Source: Comamonadaceae bacterium
GTDB lineage: Bacteria > Pseudomonadota > Gammaproteobacteria > Burkholderiales > Burkholderiaceae_C
Direction: 5' to 3'
NCBI GenBank assembly: GCA_947452785.1
Contig: CANGDZ010000014.1
Span: 1 to 56,920, forward strand
DNA: 56,920 bases
Below are positions 25,509-34,421 of the stretch, piece after piece. The position numbers and the translations under genes are program-made. The notes beneath the pieces were generated by a model. That model was not told the origin of the DNA. It made no database searches and was given only the letters and a program-made list of their open reading frames with translations. The number at the start of each line of letters is the position of its first letter. Positions within the stretch are counted from its first letter, which is position 1.

Positions 25509-26492
25509 ATGAAACGTCATACATTTTTCAAACTGCTTACCTTGATGGCCTTGAGTTTGAGCCTGGGTTTGCCAGCCCATTCGCAGGACAAAGCCCCTAT
25601 CAAAATTTTGGTGGGCTTTCCGCCGGGAGGCTCAACCGACTTGGTGGCACGATTATTGGCAGAAAAAATGTCGGTGGTCCTCAAGCAACATATCATCGTA
25701 GACAACAAACCTGGCGCTGGTGGTCGCTTGGCTGCGCAAGCCCTCAAAGCCAGTGCCCCCGATGGTTTGACCTATATGGTTGCGCCCAATGCCACACCTG
25801 TTTTGCAGACCTTGCTGTACCCTGCAGAGGTGCTCAAGTACGACATGCTCAAAGATCTGGCGCCCGTGGCCGTGTTGGTGAGTTATCCCTTGGCGATCGC
25901 GGTCCATACACAGTCGGGCGTGAAAAACATCAAAGAATATGCGGCTTGGGTCAAGTCCAATCCCAAAGAGGGTTCATTTGGTACCGCAGGCGCTGGCGGG
26001 CATACCCACTTTTCGGGTTTGCAACTGGGGCATGCCATTGGACAGCCTTTGCAAGTGGTGCCTTACCGCGGCAACGGTCCTTTGGTAACAGATTTGTTGG
26101 GCGGTCAGGTACCCGCAGGCATCATGACCGCTGGCGATGTGTTGCAGCACCAAAAATCAGGGAAAGTTCGCGTGCTGGCGCAGTTCGGGACTAAGCGCTC
26201 GCCATTGATGCCCGATGTCCCCACGTTGATTGAGCAAGGTTTTAATCTGGACACCGGCGACGCTTGGACCGGCATGTGGGCCCCTGCCAAAACTCCTCAA
26301 GTCGAACTAGATCGTGTGCAAAACGCGATCAAGTATGTATTGGCTTTGCCTGAAGTGCGCGATCAGTTGATCAACAAAGCCACGCTAAATCCCGACTTCC
26401 GATCGGCGTCTGAGATGGATGTGTTGCAGCGCAAAGAGCTGTTGTATTGGGGCCCGATTATCAAAGAGTCCAATTTCAAGCCGGAATCCTGA
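25509..26492 (+). CDS. Bug-family (TctC) substrate-binding protein
   Basis: A 327-residue receptor. The signal peptide runs to 'LPAHSQ'. 'GFPPGGSTD' and 'VDNKPGAGGRLAAQ' form the ligand-binding loops. TTGGAGA lies 8 bp before the ATG at 25509; the frame open from 25377 overlaps the dehydrogenase gene and is not used. It resembles the Bug at 16077-17066. The position between acyl-CoA dehydrogenases and the thiolase suggests uptake of the acid degraded by this group. Confidence 0.9.
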   Translation: MKRHTFFKLLTLMALSLSLGLPAHSQDKAPIKILVGFPPGGSTDLVARLLAEKMSVVLKQHIIVDNKPGAGGRLAAQALKASAPDGLTYMVAPNATPVLQTLLYPAEVLKYDMLKDLAPVAVLVSYPLAIAVHTQSGVKNIKEYAAWVKSNPKEGSFGTAGAGGHTHFSGLQLGHAIGQPLQVVPYRGNGPLVTDLLGGQVPAGIMTAGDVLQHQKSGKVRVLAQFGTKRSPLMPDVPTLIEQGFNLDTGDAWTGMWAPAKTPQVELDRVQNAIKYVLALPEVRDQLINKATLNPDFRSASEMDVLQRKELLYWGPIIKESNFKPES

Positions 26493-26528
26493 TTCCAAGC
26501 CGATGCGTTGATTGACCAGGGAATATTT

Positions 26529-27746
26529 ATGAGTTTGAATGGAAAAGCGTGCATCGTGGGCGCCTATGAGCATCCGACCCGGTTGGCTGAAAATTTGTCT
26601 GTGGCGCGCTTGCATGCGGATGTGGCTAAGGGAGCGCTGGATGATGCGGGACTCACCAAGGATGACATCGACGGCTATTTTTGTGCAGGGGATGCCCCGG
26701 GACTAGGGGCCAACACCATCGCTGAATACCTGGGTCTCAAACTGCGCCATGTGGATTCCACAGAGTGTGGAGGCTCTGCACCCATCTTGCATGTGGCACA
26801 CGCCGCCGAGGCCATTGCGGCAGGTCGTTGCAATATCGCATTGATCACTTTGGCCGGCCGCCCACGTGCACAAATGGCAGCCGCACAAGTTGCGGCCAAA
26901 GACAGCAAAGGTGTGCGACCTTCTTTGGCCTTGAAACCGCCTGACCCAGATGCGCCCGAACTGGCCTTTGAGTTGCCTTATGGGCCTGCCACACAAAACC
27001 TCTACGCGCTGGTGGCCAAACGCCATATGCATGAATTTGGCACGACCAGCGAACAATTGGCCTGGATCAAGGTGGCCGCCTCACACCATGCGCAGCACAA
27101 CATGCAAGCCATGCTGCGCAGCGTGGTCACGGTCGAAGACGTGATCCACTCGCCCATGGTGAGCGACCCTCTGCACCGTTTGGATTGTTGCGTGATGAGC
27201 GATGGCGGAGGTGCCCTCATCATTGCACGACCTGAAGTTGCCCGAGAACTGTCGCGCCAAAATGGCCGGCCCTTGGTGATGGTGCGTGGCACGGGTGAAG
27301 CTCCCAAACACGGGATGGGCGGGCAGATTGATTTGACGTATTCCGCTGCAGCTTTTTCTGGCCCTTTGGCGTTTGCCGAAGCTGGCATCACACCGGCTGA
27401 CATCCAATACGCCTCTTTGTACGACAGCTTCACTATCACCGTGCTGATGCAACTGGAAGACCTGGGCTTTTGCAAAAAAGGAGAAGGGGGCAAATTTGTT
27501 ATGGATGGCAACCTGATTTCCGGCATTGGCAAACTGCCTTTCAACACCGATGGCGGGGGGCTGTGCAACAACCACCCGGCCAACCGGGGTGGCGTGACCA
27601 AGGTCATTGAAGCAGTGCGTCAACTGCGTGGCGAAGCACATCCTGCCGTGCAAGTGCCCAACTGCACGTGGGCCTTGGCCAATGGCATCGGTGGTGCTTT
27701 GGCTTCGCGCCACACGGCGGGCACCTTGATTTTGGAGAGGGTTTGA
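26529..27746 (+). CDS. Thiolase-superfamily protein without the usual nucleophilic Cys (copy 1)
   Basis: A 405-residue thiolase-fold protein of the SCP2-thiolase/Ltp type. The segment aligned to the thiolase nucleophile is 'STECGGSAPILHVAHAA' (77-93). Aligning its Gly-Ser with the C-S-T-G-S of true thiolases puts E79, not Cys, at the nucleophile position; C80 is one residue off. The C-terminal 'NTDGGGLCNNHPANRGG' keeps the His of the H-x-x-x-x-G motif. 'YASLYDSFTI' resembles the Tyr region of Ltp2-type aldolases. The DUF35 partner starts 2 bp after its stop. Either a thiolase using C80 or a retro-aldolase is possible. AGGGA precedes the ATG at 26529. A paralogue is at 34422-35591. Confidence 0.82.
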   Translation: MSLNGKACIVGAYEHPTRLAENLSVARLHADVAKGALDDAGLTKDDIDGYFCAGDAPGLGANTIAEYLGLKLRHVDSTECGGSAPILHVAHAAEAIAAGRCNIALITLAGRPRAQMAAAQVAAKDSKGVRPSLALKPPDPDAPELAFELPYGPATQNLYALVAKRHMHEFGTTSEQLAWIKVAASHHAQHNMQAMLRSVVTVEDVIHSPMVSDPLHRLDCCVMSDGGGALIIARPEVARELSRQNGRPLVMVRGTGEAPKHGMGGQIDLTYSAAAFSGPLAFAEAGITPADIQYASLYDSFTITVLMQLEDLGFCKKGEGGKFVMDGNLISGIGKLPFNTDGGGLCNNHPANRGGVTKVIEAVRQLRGEAHPAVQVPNCTWALANGIGGALASRHTAGTLILERV

Positions 27747-27748
27747 CC

Positions 27749-28129
27749 ATGAGAAAAATTGCATCCCCGCGTGTATTGCCCGAGTCTCTGCCATTTTGGA
27801 CAGCAGCTGACGAAGGTCGTTACCTGCTCAAAAAATGCAGCAGCTGTGGCAAAACGCACCACTATCCTCGTGACATTTGCCCGTTTTGTCTGAGCGCCGA
27901 AACCTTTTGGCAAGACTCACCTGGAACAGGCGTGGTGTATTCGTTCAGCACCATGGGCAAAGACGAGGGTGCTTACACCTTGGCTTTTGTCACGCTCGAC
28001 GAAGGCGTGACCGTCATGACCAATTTGGTCGATTGCGACCCTCAGCAGGTGCGCATCGGAGACAAGGTGCGTGTGGTTTTTCATTCGACCGAAGGTGGCC
28101 ACGCTGTGCCCATGTTCAAACCCCTTTGA
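27749..28129 (+). CDS. DUF35 (Zn-ribbon/OB-fold) partner of the thiolase-like protein
   Basis: A 126-residue protein with a rubredoxin-like zinc ribbon (C30-x2-C33, C44-x2-C47 in 'KKCSSCGKTHHYPRDICPFC') followed by an OB fold ('GTGVVYSFSTMG', 'RIGDKVRVVF'). DUF35 proteins bind thiolase-like enzymes and pass CoA thioesters, as in HMG-CoA synthase/thiolase complexes and the Ltp2-ChsH2 aldolase. The 2-bp gap to the thiolase-like gene implies a stoichiometric complex. The same domain occurs fused to a dehydrogenase at 32750-34417. Confidence 0.9.
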   Translation: MRKIASPRVLPESLPFWTAADEGRYLLKKCSSCGKTHHYPRDICPFCLSAETFWQDSPGTGVVYSFSTMGKDEGAYTLAFVTLDEGVTVMTNLVDCDPQQVRIGDKVRVVFHSTEGGHAVPMFKPL

Positions 28130-28139
28130 AGGTGACAGC

Positions 28140-29342
28140 ATGACCACTGAACGCCAAGGCCCGCTGTCCCGTTTCACCATTTTGGATGCCACGCGGGTGC
28201 GCGCGGGTCCAACGGCCATCCGCACCTTTGCGGATCTAGGTGCCAGGGTGATCAAGTTGGAAATTCCGCCCGGAGCCCCTGGGGGCGACGACATGATCGG
28301 GGGGCGTGATCACAACCGGGCAGATTACGAGAACCTGCACCGCAACAAAGAAAGCCTGACGCTCAATATGAAAGAGCCTCAAGGCAAGGTCATCCTGGCG
28401 CAGTTGGTGAAAGAGGCCGATGTCTTTATTGAAAACTACCGCCCCGACGTGAAATACCGTTTGGGCATTGGCCCTGATGAGTTGCATCAGATCAATCCGC
28501 GCTTGATTTACGCCAGCATTTCAGGTTTTGGCCAAGATGGACCCTATGCCAACTGGCCGGGCTTTGACTCGATTGCGCAAGGCATGGGGGGGCTGATGAG
28601 CGTTACAGGCAAGCCCGGCGAAGGACCGATGCGTGCGGGCATTCCGATTGCGGATTTGTGTTCGGGACATTTCTGTGCTCAAGCCATCATGGCGGCGCTG
28701 TTGGAGCGCGAAGTCACGGGGGAGGGCCAATGGGTACACACCTCGCTGCTTGAATCGCAAATTGCCATGCTCGACTTCCAGGCCGCGCAATGGTTGATCG
28801 ACCACAAAGTGCCCCATTCGACCGGCAATGAACATCCTTTGACTGTTCCGACGGGCGTCTTTGAAACCAGCGACGGTTACCTCAATCTGGCGGCCATTGG
28901 TCAGAGCATGTGGAAACGCTTGTGCTTGGCCCTGGACCTGCCGCACCTGATGGACGAGCCCGGCATGGGCTCCGATCCAGAGCGAGTGAAAAACCGAACC
29001 CGTGTGAATGCGTCGGTGGGCGCCGCATTCAAAACCCGCACCACGGCAGCATGGACCGATATCTTGCTCCAAGCCGGTGTGCCTTGCGGGCCGATCTACA
29101 ACATCGACAAAATGTTTGAAGACCCTCAGGTGCAACACCTCGGGATGGCGCGCGCCATGCACCATCCGGAACTGGGAGACATCGAGGTGGTGGGTTTACC
29201 TATGCAGTTCTCTCGCCATCCGCGCGCGCAAGGCGTGATGAAAGCCGCGCCTCACCAAGGTGACCAGACCCACGCCATCTTGACTGGCCTGGGCTACAGT
29301 CCAGCGCAAATCTCGCAACTGCGCCAACAATTTGTCGTTTGA
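28140..29342 (+). CDS. CaiB/BaiF family III CoA-transferase (copy 1)
   Basis: A 400-residue family III CoA-transferase, which moves CoA between carboxylic acids through an Asp-anhydride. Family motifs are 'ADLGARVIKLE', 'SGFGQDGPYANWPGFD' and 'RAGIPIADLCSGHF', whose Asp is the expected catalytic residue. ATG at 28140 gives the family start ('LSRFTILDATRVRAGP'), 10 bp after DUF35. It follows the thiolase pair, so it may activate the incoming acid by using acyl-CoA from the end of the pathway. Copy 2 (52454-53635) is a distant relative. Confidence 0.89.
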   Translation: MTTERQGPLSRFTILDATRVRAGPTAIRTFADLGARVIKLEIPPGAPGGDDMIGGRDHNRADYENLHRNKESLTLNMKEPQGKVILAQLVKEADVFIENYRPDVKYRLGIGPDELHQINPRLIYASISGFGQDGPYANWPGFDSIAQGMGGLMSVTGKPGEGPMRAGIPIADLCSGHFCAQAIMAALLEREVTGEGQWVHTSLLESQIAMLDFQAAQWLIDHKVPHSTGNEHPLTVPTGVFETSDGYLNLAAIGQSMWKRLCLALDLPHLMDEPGMGSDPERVKNRTRVNASVGAAFKTRTTAAWTDILLQAGVPCGPIYNIDKMFEDPQVQHLGMARAMHHPELGDIEVVGLPMQFSRHPRAQGVMKAAPHQGDQTHAILTGLGYSPAQISQLRQQFVV

Positions 29343-29388
29343 CTCCGGTGTTCAAGCGTCCCTAGACGACCGCAAGAAAGATCTACCC

Positions 29389-30390
29389 ATGGCCCAGCTC
29401 GTCGCTGCATTCGGTTCCTCTCACAGCATCATGCTGGTGTCTCAGCGCGAAGACTGGCAACATGGCTTCAAGCTTATCGACAAGAACAACCCGCATTACT
29501 ATGACAAGCAAGGCCTGAAGACCGACTACAAAAGCTTGCTCGCTACTTTGCCGCCAGGCACCGAGGCCATGGTCACTGCCGAGAAAATGAGCGAACGCTT
29601 TGACGCCAGTCAGGTGGCGATGGATGCTCTGCATGAACGCATCGTCATCGCCAAGCTGGATGTGCTGCTGATCGTGGGTGATGACCAGACTGAGTTGTTT
29701 CGCACCAGCAACAACCCGGCCATGGCGATTTACTATGGCCCCACCATCCGCAACACCGCGCGTGAACCCGCTTCCCCGAGCGACCCTTGGCCTAAGACCG
29801 CTCGCATGTGGCGCCACGAACCCGAAGTGGACCGTGACTACCCAGTCCAAAATGATCTGGCCGAATGGCTGATCCGCCAATTGTGCGACCGAGACTTTGA
29901 CATGACAGCGATGGACGGGCTAACGCCCGGCCAATCCGAAGGGCACGCCTTTCAGTTCGTCCACCGACGCCTGCTCAAAGGCCATGAATTGCCTGTCATT
30001 CCAGTGATCTTGAATACCTTTGACCCGCCCAACCAACCCACGCCTCGCCGATGCGTGGCGTTGGGTAATGCCTTGCGTGAGTTGATTGCGCTGTGGCCGC
30101 AAGATTTACGCGTGGGCGTGATAGCCTCTGGCGGCTTGAGTCATTTTGTGGTGGACGAAGAGTTGGATCGGCACGTGTTAACCGCTATCCGCAACAAAGA
30201 CAGTGCGGCCTTGGCCGCTTTAGATCCACTGCGACTGCAGGCTGGCAGCTCGGAAATCCGCAACTGGCTGGTGGTGGGCGAGATGGCTAAAGACCTGGAT
30301 CTGGAATGGGTCGAGTACGTGCCAGGTTACCGCACGCCTGCATTGACAGGGACGGGACTGGCTTTTGCCGCGTGGAAAACGGTGTACTGA
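29389..30390 (+). CDS. LigB-like extradiol dioxygenase family protein with His-to-Gln change at a metal ligand (copy 1)
   Basis: A 333-residue protein of the type II extradiol (LigB, protocatechuate 4,5-dioxygenase beta) family. LigB iron ligands are H12, H61 and E242. Here H12 ('GSSHS') and E289 ('SSEIRNW') are kept, as is the catalytic His (H252, 'GGLSHF') and H186 ('EGHAF'). The N-D-H motif containing H61 reads G-D-D-Q (Q100). There is no LigA-like small subunit gene. It may be a dioxygenase with an altered metal site or do different chemistry. ATG at 29389 is chosen by alignment of H12. It ends the plus-strand group. The homologue at 45337-46332 has the same change. Confidence 0.82.
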   Translation: MAQLVAAFGSSHSIMLVSQREDWQHGFKLIDKNNPHYYDKQGLKTDYKSLLATLPPGTEAMVTAEKMSERFDASQVAMDALHERIVIAKLDVLLIVGDDQTELFRTSNNPAMAIYYGPTIRNTAREPASPSDPWPKTARMWRHEPEVDRDYPVQNDLAEWLIRQLCDRDFDMTAMDGLTPGQSEGHAFQFVHRRLLKGHELPVIPVILNTFDPPNQPTPRRCVALGNALRELIALWPQDLRVGVIASGGLSHFVVDEELDRHVLTAIRNKDSAALAALDPLRLQAGSSEIRNWLVVGEMAKDLDLEWVEYVPGYRTPALTGTGLAFAAWKTVY

Positions 30391-30448
30391 ATTCACCAGA
30401 GCTGGAGCTTGATCACAGCCCAAGGCAAGTCCAGGTCAGGGGCATGCA

Positions 30449-30883
30449 TCATTCATTTCGCCGGGCCAATTGAATGCTGCGAACACGGCTGAGCAGGAAG
30501 CGCATCTGCGCAATTTCCTCACCATTCAGACAATCAAAGAACTCGCGCTCCGCTTGATCGACATTGGATTCACAACGGACCATCAAATGCCGTCCCTCGG
30601 AAGTCAAACTGACTTTGATGGTACGGCGGTTGGTCGGGTCTGTAGTGCGGGTGATGAATTGTTTGGCTTCCAGGTTCTTGATGAATTCCCCCATGGATTG
30701 GGCCGTCATATTGGCGCGCCGCGCCAGTTCGGCGGAGGACACCGGCTCGTGGTGAATGATCAAGTTCATCACCATGTACTGGCCCGCCGTTAAGCCATAG
30801 GGTTGCAGGCATTCGTCCAAGCGCCAGCGAACCAGTTGCTCGACCTGCTGAACATAGAAAAAAGCGCGTGCGGTGACAGACAT
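30449..30883 (-). CDS. MarR-family transcriptional regulator (copy 2)
   Basis: A 144-residue winged-helix protein, paralogue of the MarR at 10245-10706 ('TARAFFYVQQVEQLV', 'SSAELARRANMTAQSMGEFIKNLEAKQFI', wing 'RTTDPTNRRTIKVSL'). It is the last gene of the minus-strand group with an acyl-CoA dehydrogenase, the DUF35-dehydrogenase fusion and a thiolase-like gene, 29 bp after the dehydrogenase. The promoter of that group carries an AAGGTGACCTT palindrome, so the regulator would control its own synthesis. No strong Shine-Dalgarno sequence is seen. Confidence 0.86.
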   Translation of the reverse strand: MSVTARAFFYVQQVEQLVRWRLDECLQPYGLTAGQYMVMNLIIHHEPVSSAELARRANMTAQSMGEFIKNLEAKQFITRTTDPTNRRTIKVSLTSEGRHLMVRCESNVDQAEREFFDCLNGEEIAQMRFLLSRVRSIQLARRNE

Positions 30884-30912
30884 GATGAGGAGGTTGTTGG
30901 TTTTAAAGCGAC

Positions 30913-32733
30913 TTAAATGCTGTCGTCTGGCAGTGCCAGCAAACTGTCATTTCCAGATTCGATGCGCTTACACAATCCCTCCACAAGGGGCAGTTGGCGC
31001 TGAATCCAGACACGGGCCAGTTGGTATTTTCGTTGTCGCACGACCTCGTCGGCAAAACTGCAATGGGTCCCGTCGACGACAACGGCCGCGATATCGGCCC
31101 AATTCCACGCCAGGTACACAATGCCCAATGCGGTGAGCAGATCATATGCACCAGCGTTGACTTGTTCAGGGCTGGTTATTTGGTGTTGGTCGATCCAATT
31201 GAAAGTTTGATGCAGGCGCTCTAGCGCGTTCGCCAATGGGGTCACGAATTCTGCGAGTGCAGTATTTTTCTGGTGAGCATCGAGGAAGGCTCGAATCGAT
31301 GACAAGAAATGCTGGCGTGCCCGTGCACCGTTGGCTGTCAGCTTGCGTTGCAGCAGGTCAACCGCCTGAATGCCATTGGCGCCCTCGTAGAGTTGGCCAA
31401 TGCGCGCGTTGCGGACAATTTGCTCAAGACCATAATCTTGAATGTAGCCGTGCCCCCCCAATACTTGCTGGCAAGCGACTGCGGCCTCAAATCCGCGGTC
31501 AGTGAAAAACGCTTTCATGACCGGAGTGAGGACTTCCAGCAAGTCACTGGCGCGTTCTCGGTCCTTTTTGTCAGGAGCGTGCTCTGCTATCGATTGCCAA
31601 AGTGCGGCACGCATGGCGCTTGCCCGTGCGCCTTCCACGAATGATCGCGATTCGAGCAGCAAACGCCGTACGTCGGCGTGAACGATTATGGGATCGGCAG
31701 GTCGTTCGGGATAGCGAGGGTGGCCTTGTGCGCGGCCAGACAAGCGGTCTCTCGCGTAGGCGGCGGCGTTCTGGCAAGCGATTTCTGCATACCCTATGCC
31801 AGACATTGCTGTGCCGACCCGGGCATAGTTCATCAGCAGGAACATCGGCGCCATGTTGGCCGACGTGCCTGTATGCCGCACGTCTGCGATGCGCCATCCC
31901 ACTGCATTGGTGAATTCCATCGCGCAAGTCGCATTGCCTTCGATACCCATTTTGTGCTCAATCGAAAGCGCTTTAACGCCATTGGGTGCTCCTACTTCAC
32001 CGGTGATGGTGTCGACCATGCGCTTGGGCACCATGAACACATTTACCGAGGACAGACCTGAGGGTAGGCGACCTGTGGTGTCGGGGACTTTGGCCAAAAC
32101 AATGTGCACGATGTTGTTCGTCAGGTCGTGCTCGCCGCCCGAAATGAAGATCTTGTTGCCTGTGATGCGCCAGGTGCCATCCGGTTGGGGTTCGGCCCGG
32201 GTGCTCAATTGGCGCAGGTCGGTGCCAGCCTGCGGCTCGGTCATGCACATGGTGGCTGTCCAATCGCCGTCAGACAGTCTCGGCACGACATGTTGCTGAA
32301 TCCAGGGCTCGCCCAGAGTCGCTAGCATCCGAGCCGTCGGAGCACAAAAACTGTTGTACATCGAAAATGAGTGACCCGTCGATACGCGCAACTCGCTGAT
32401 CGGCACCGACATCAGCGGTGGCAGGCCGGCGCCACCCAATGATTCCGCAAGACTCAAGCGGTGCCATCCGGCCGCACGGTAAGCCTCCCATGCCTGGGGG
32501 AAACCGTCAGGTGTAGACACTTGTCCGTTCGAGAAGCGCGCGCCATGAGCGTCGGCTTTCTGATTGATTGGATGCAAAACCTCCACATGAAAACGTGAAG
32601 CGGCATCGAGGACCTGCGATGTGAACTCCGGAGTCAACTCGGGAAATCCGGGCAGGTGGGTGTGCCGTTCGATTTTCAAAAGATCGTGCAGCACAAACTG
32701 CCAATCTTCGTGTGGGGCGCGGTAGGTGAGCAT
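30913..32733 (-). CDS. Acyl-CoA dehydrogenase, long form with C-terminal extension
   Basis: A 606-residue acyl-CoA dehydrogenase of the class with an extra C-terminal helical domain (as in DmdC and phenylpropionyl-CoA-type dehydrogenases). Motifs are 'MCMTEPQAGTDLRQL', 'EHKMGIEGNATCAMEF' and 'QVLGGHGYIQDYGLEQIVRNARI'. The catalytic Glu is present in 'QLYEGANGIQ' (about residue 445), unlike the paired dehydrogenases at 23131-25470. It would oxidise an arylpropanoyl-CoA to a cinnamoyl-CoA. It is 16 bp after the DUF35-dehydrogenase fusion and 29 bp before marR. Confidence 0.9.
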   Translation of the reverse strand: MLTYRAPHEDWQFVLHDLLKIERHTHLPGFPELTPEFTSQVLDAASRFHVEVLHPINQKADAHGARFSNGQVSTPDGFPQAWEAYRAAGWHRLSLAESLGGAGLPPLMSVPISELRVSTGHSFSMYNSFCAPTARMLATLGEPWIQQHVVPRLSDGDWTATMCMTEPQAGTDLRQLSTRAEPQPDGTWRITGNKIFISGGEHDLTNNIVHIVLAKVPDTTGRLPSGLSSVNVFMVPKRMVDTITGEVGAPNGVKALSIEHKMGIEGNATCAMEFTNAVGWRIADVRHTGTSANMAPMFLLMNYARVGTAMSGIGYAEIACQNAAAYARDRLSGRAQGHPRYPERPADPIIVHADVRRLLLESRSFVEGARASAMRAALWQSIAEHAPDKKDRERASDLLEVLTPVMKAFFTDRGFEAAVACQQVLGGHGYIQDYGLEQIVRNARIGQLYEGANGIQAVDLLQRKLTANGARARQHFLSSIRAFLDAHQKNTALAEFVTPLANALERLHQTFNWIDQHQITSPEQVNAGAYDLLTALGIVYLAWNWADIAAVVVDGTHCSFADEVVRQRKYQLARVWIQRQLPLVEGLCKRIESGNDSLLALPDDSI

Positions 32734-32749
32734 CGGTTGGGGGTGTGAT

Positions 32750-34417
32750 TCAGGAAGATAGGTTCATCAGTGATTGCCCCGTTTCGGCAAGGCGCACCAG
32801 CAGCCCTGCGGGCTCGAAACGCTCTCCATGCGCTTCGCGCAGTGAACGCAGGCGTTGCACCACAGCCGACACGCCAATCACGTCAGCGTGGTACATCGGA
32901 CCGCCTTTCCAATCTGGCCACCCGTACCCGAATTGCCAGACCAGGTCGATATCGCTGGGGCGCTCAACAATGCCTTCTTCGATCAACTTGGCCCCTTCAT
33001 TGATCATGGGCAGGATCAACCTGTCGCAAATTTCGACGTCGCTCAGGGTGCGTCGTTCGATGTTGGCGACTTGAGAGGCCTGCTGGATCAAACCAGTGAC
33101 TTCGGGGTCCACGATGGGGGTGCGTTTTCCGTTGTCATATCGGTAATAGCCTTTGCCGACCCTTTGGCCGATGCGGCCGCGTTCAAACAACTGCTCGATC
33201 AACCAGTCGGGTTGCCCCGCTCGTTTACGCGCGTGGTAGGTCAGAGCGATGCCGCCCGCCATGTCCTGCAGCTCGAATGTGCCCATGGGCAACCCAAACT
33301 CCCGCAACACGCGATCAATCTGTTGGGGCAGGGCGCCCTCCAGCAGCAGGCGCGCAGCCTCGCGCTCGCGTCTGATCATCAATCGGTTGCCAACAAACCC
33401 ATCGCAAATGCCCACGGTAACAGCCACTTTGCCCAGTCGGGAGGCAAGCACCTTGGCTTGGCGCAATGTGTGTTCTGAGGTGTGGGGTGCACGCACCACT
33501 TCGATCAGTTTCATGACGTTGGCGGGGTTGAAGAAATGCAGCCCCACCACAGAGCCTGGACGCTGGGTAGCTGCAGCGATGTCGCCGACGTTCAAGGTCG
33601 ACGTGTTCGTGGCCAATACAGCGTGAGGTGCAGCGATAGTGTCCAGCAATGCAAACAGCTTTTGCTTGAGCCCCATGTCTTCGAAGATGGCTTCGACAAC
33701 CACGTCGGCACCGGCCGCGTCTTCCAAAGCGGTGCTGGTTTGCAACAGAGCCCAGCGCGCGGCATGACTGTGCGTGTCCAGTCTGCCGCGCTCGAGGTCT
33801 TTGCGCAGGGTCACTTCAATCCGATCTCGCCCTGCGGCGAGTGATTCAGGGACGCTGTCAATCAATTGCACACGTATCCCAGCAGCCATAAAAGCCAGTG
33901 CAATGCCTGTGCCCATATGGCCTGCGCCAATGACGGCCGCTTCCTGCATGGCCACGGCCCCATCGGCTGGCGTTTGTCCCACAGCTTGAATCGCCTGGAA
34001 GGTGTAGTGGCGGGCACGATCGGCCGCAGGTGTGGTGAAAGCGAGCGCATTTTTATCCCCTTCAGCAGGCAAGAATCGCAGGGTCACCGGATCGCCAATG
34101 CGTAAATTGTGAATGTCGGCGTCCACAACGGCTGTGGAAAGGCGAATACCTTCTTCGAGTTCGATGATTGCCGGAGCAGTTGGGCGCGCTGCGCGGCCCA
34201 TGATGGTGTATGAATACACCGTGCCGCGACCGGACGCTTCACGCCATTGGGTTTCAGGGTGACCACACAGGGGGCAATGTTTTCGCGGGTAGTAATGGGA
34301 GCGGTCACACTGGGAGCAGTGTTTCACCATCAGCTTTCCTTTGTCGGTGGCTTCCCAGAAGGTTTCATCACCAGGGAAAACGACAGGGGCGGGCAAGAGG
34401 TACTTTGCTGAACTCAT
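32750..34417 (-). CDS. Fusion: DUF35 zinc-ribbon/OB domain + 3-hydroxyacyl-CoA dehydrogenase
   Basis: A 555-residue two-part protein. Residues 1-130 are a DUF35 unit (zinc ribbon C34-x2-C37, C48-x2-C51; OB fold 'GTVYSYTIMG'), followed by a linker and a full dehydrogenase: 'VIGAGHMGTGIA' (162-173), catalytic 'GLHFFNPANVMKLIEVV', and two C-terminal domains. The DUF35 part matches the separate gene 27749-28129, and the dehydrogenase part matches 11579-12922. ATG at 34417 lies just past the thiolase stop at 34422, with GGAGT upstream. The fusion would dock the dehydrogenase on the thiolase-like protein encoded next to it. No frameshift is needed to read it through. Confidence 0.88.
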   Translation of the reverse strand: MSSAKYLLPAPVVFPGDETFWEATDKGKLMVKHCSQCDRSHYYPRKHCPLCGHPETQWREASGRGTVYSYTIMGRAARPTAPAIIELEEGIRLSTAVVDADIHNLRIGDPVTLRFLPAEGDKNALAFTTPAADRARHYTFQAIQAVGQTPADGAVAMQEAAVIGAGHMGTGIALAFMAAGIRVQLIDSVPESLAAGRDRIEVTLRKDLERGRLDTHSHAARWALLQTSTALEDAAGADVVVEAIFEDMGLKQKLFALLDTIAAPHAVLATNTSTLNVGDIAAATQRPGSVVGLHFFNPANVMKLIEVVRAPHTSEHTLRQAKVLASRLGKVAVTVGICDGFVGNRLMIRREREAARLLLEGALPQQIDRVLREFGLPMGTFELQDMAGGIALTYHARKRAGQPDWLIEQLFERGRIGQRVGKGYYRYDNGKRTPIVDPEVTGLIQQASQVANIERRTLSDVEICDRLILPMINEGAKLIEEGIVERPSDIDLVWQFGYGWPDWKGGPMYHADVIGVSAVVQRLRSLREAHGERFEPAGLLVRLAETGQSLMNLSS

Positions 34418-34421
34418 GGCT

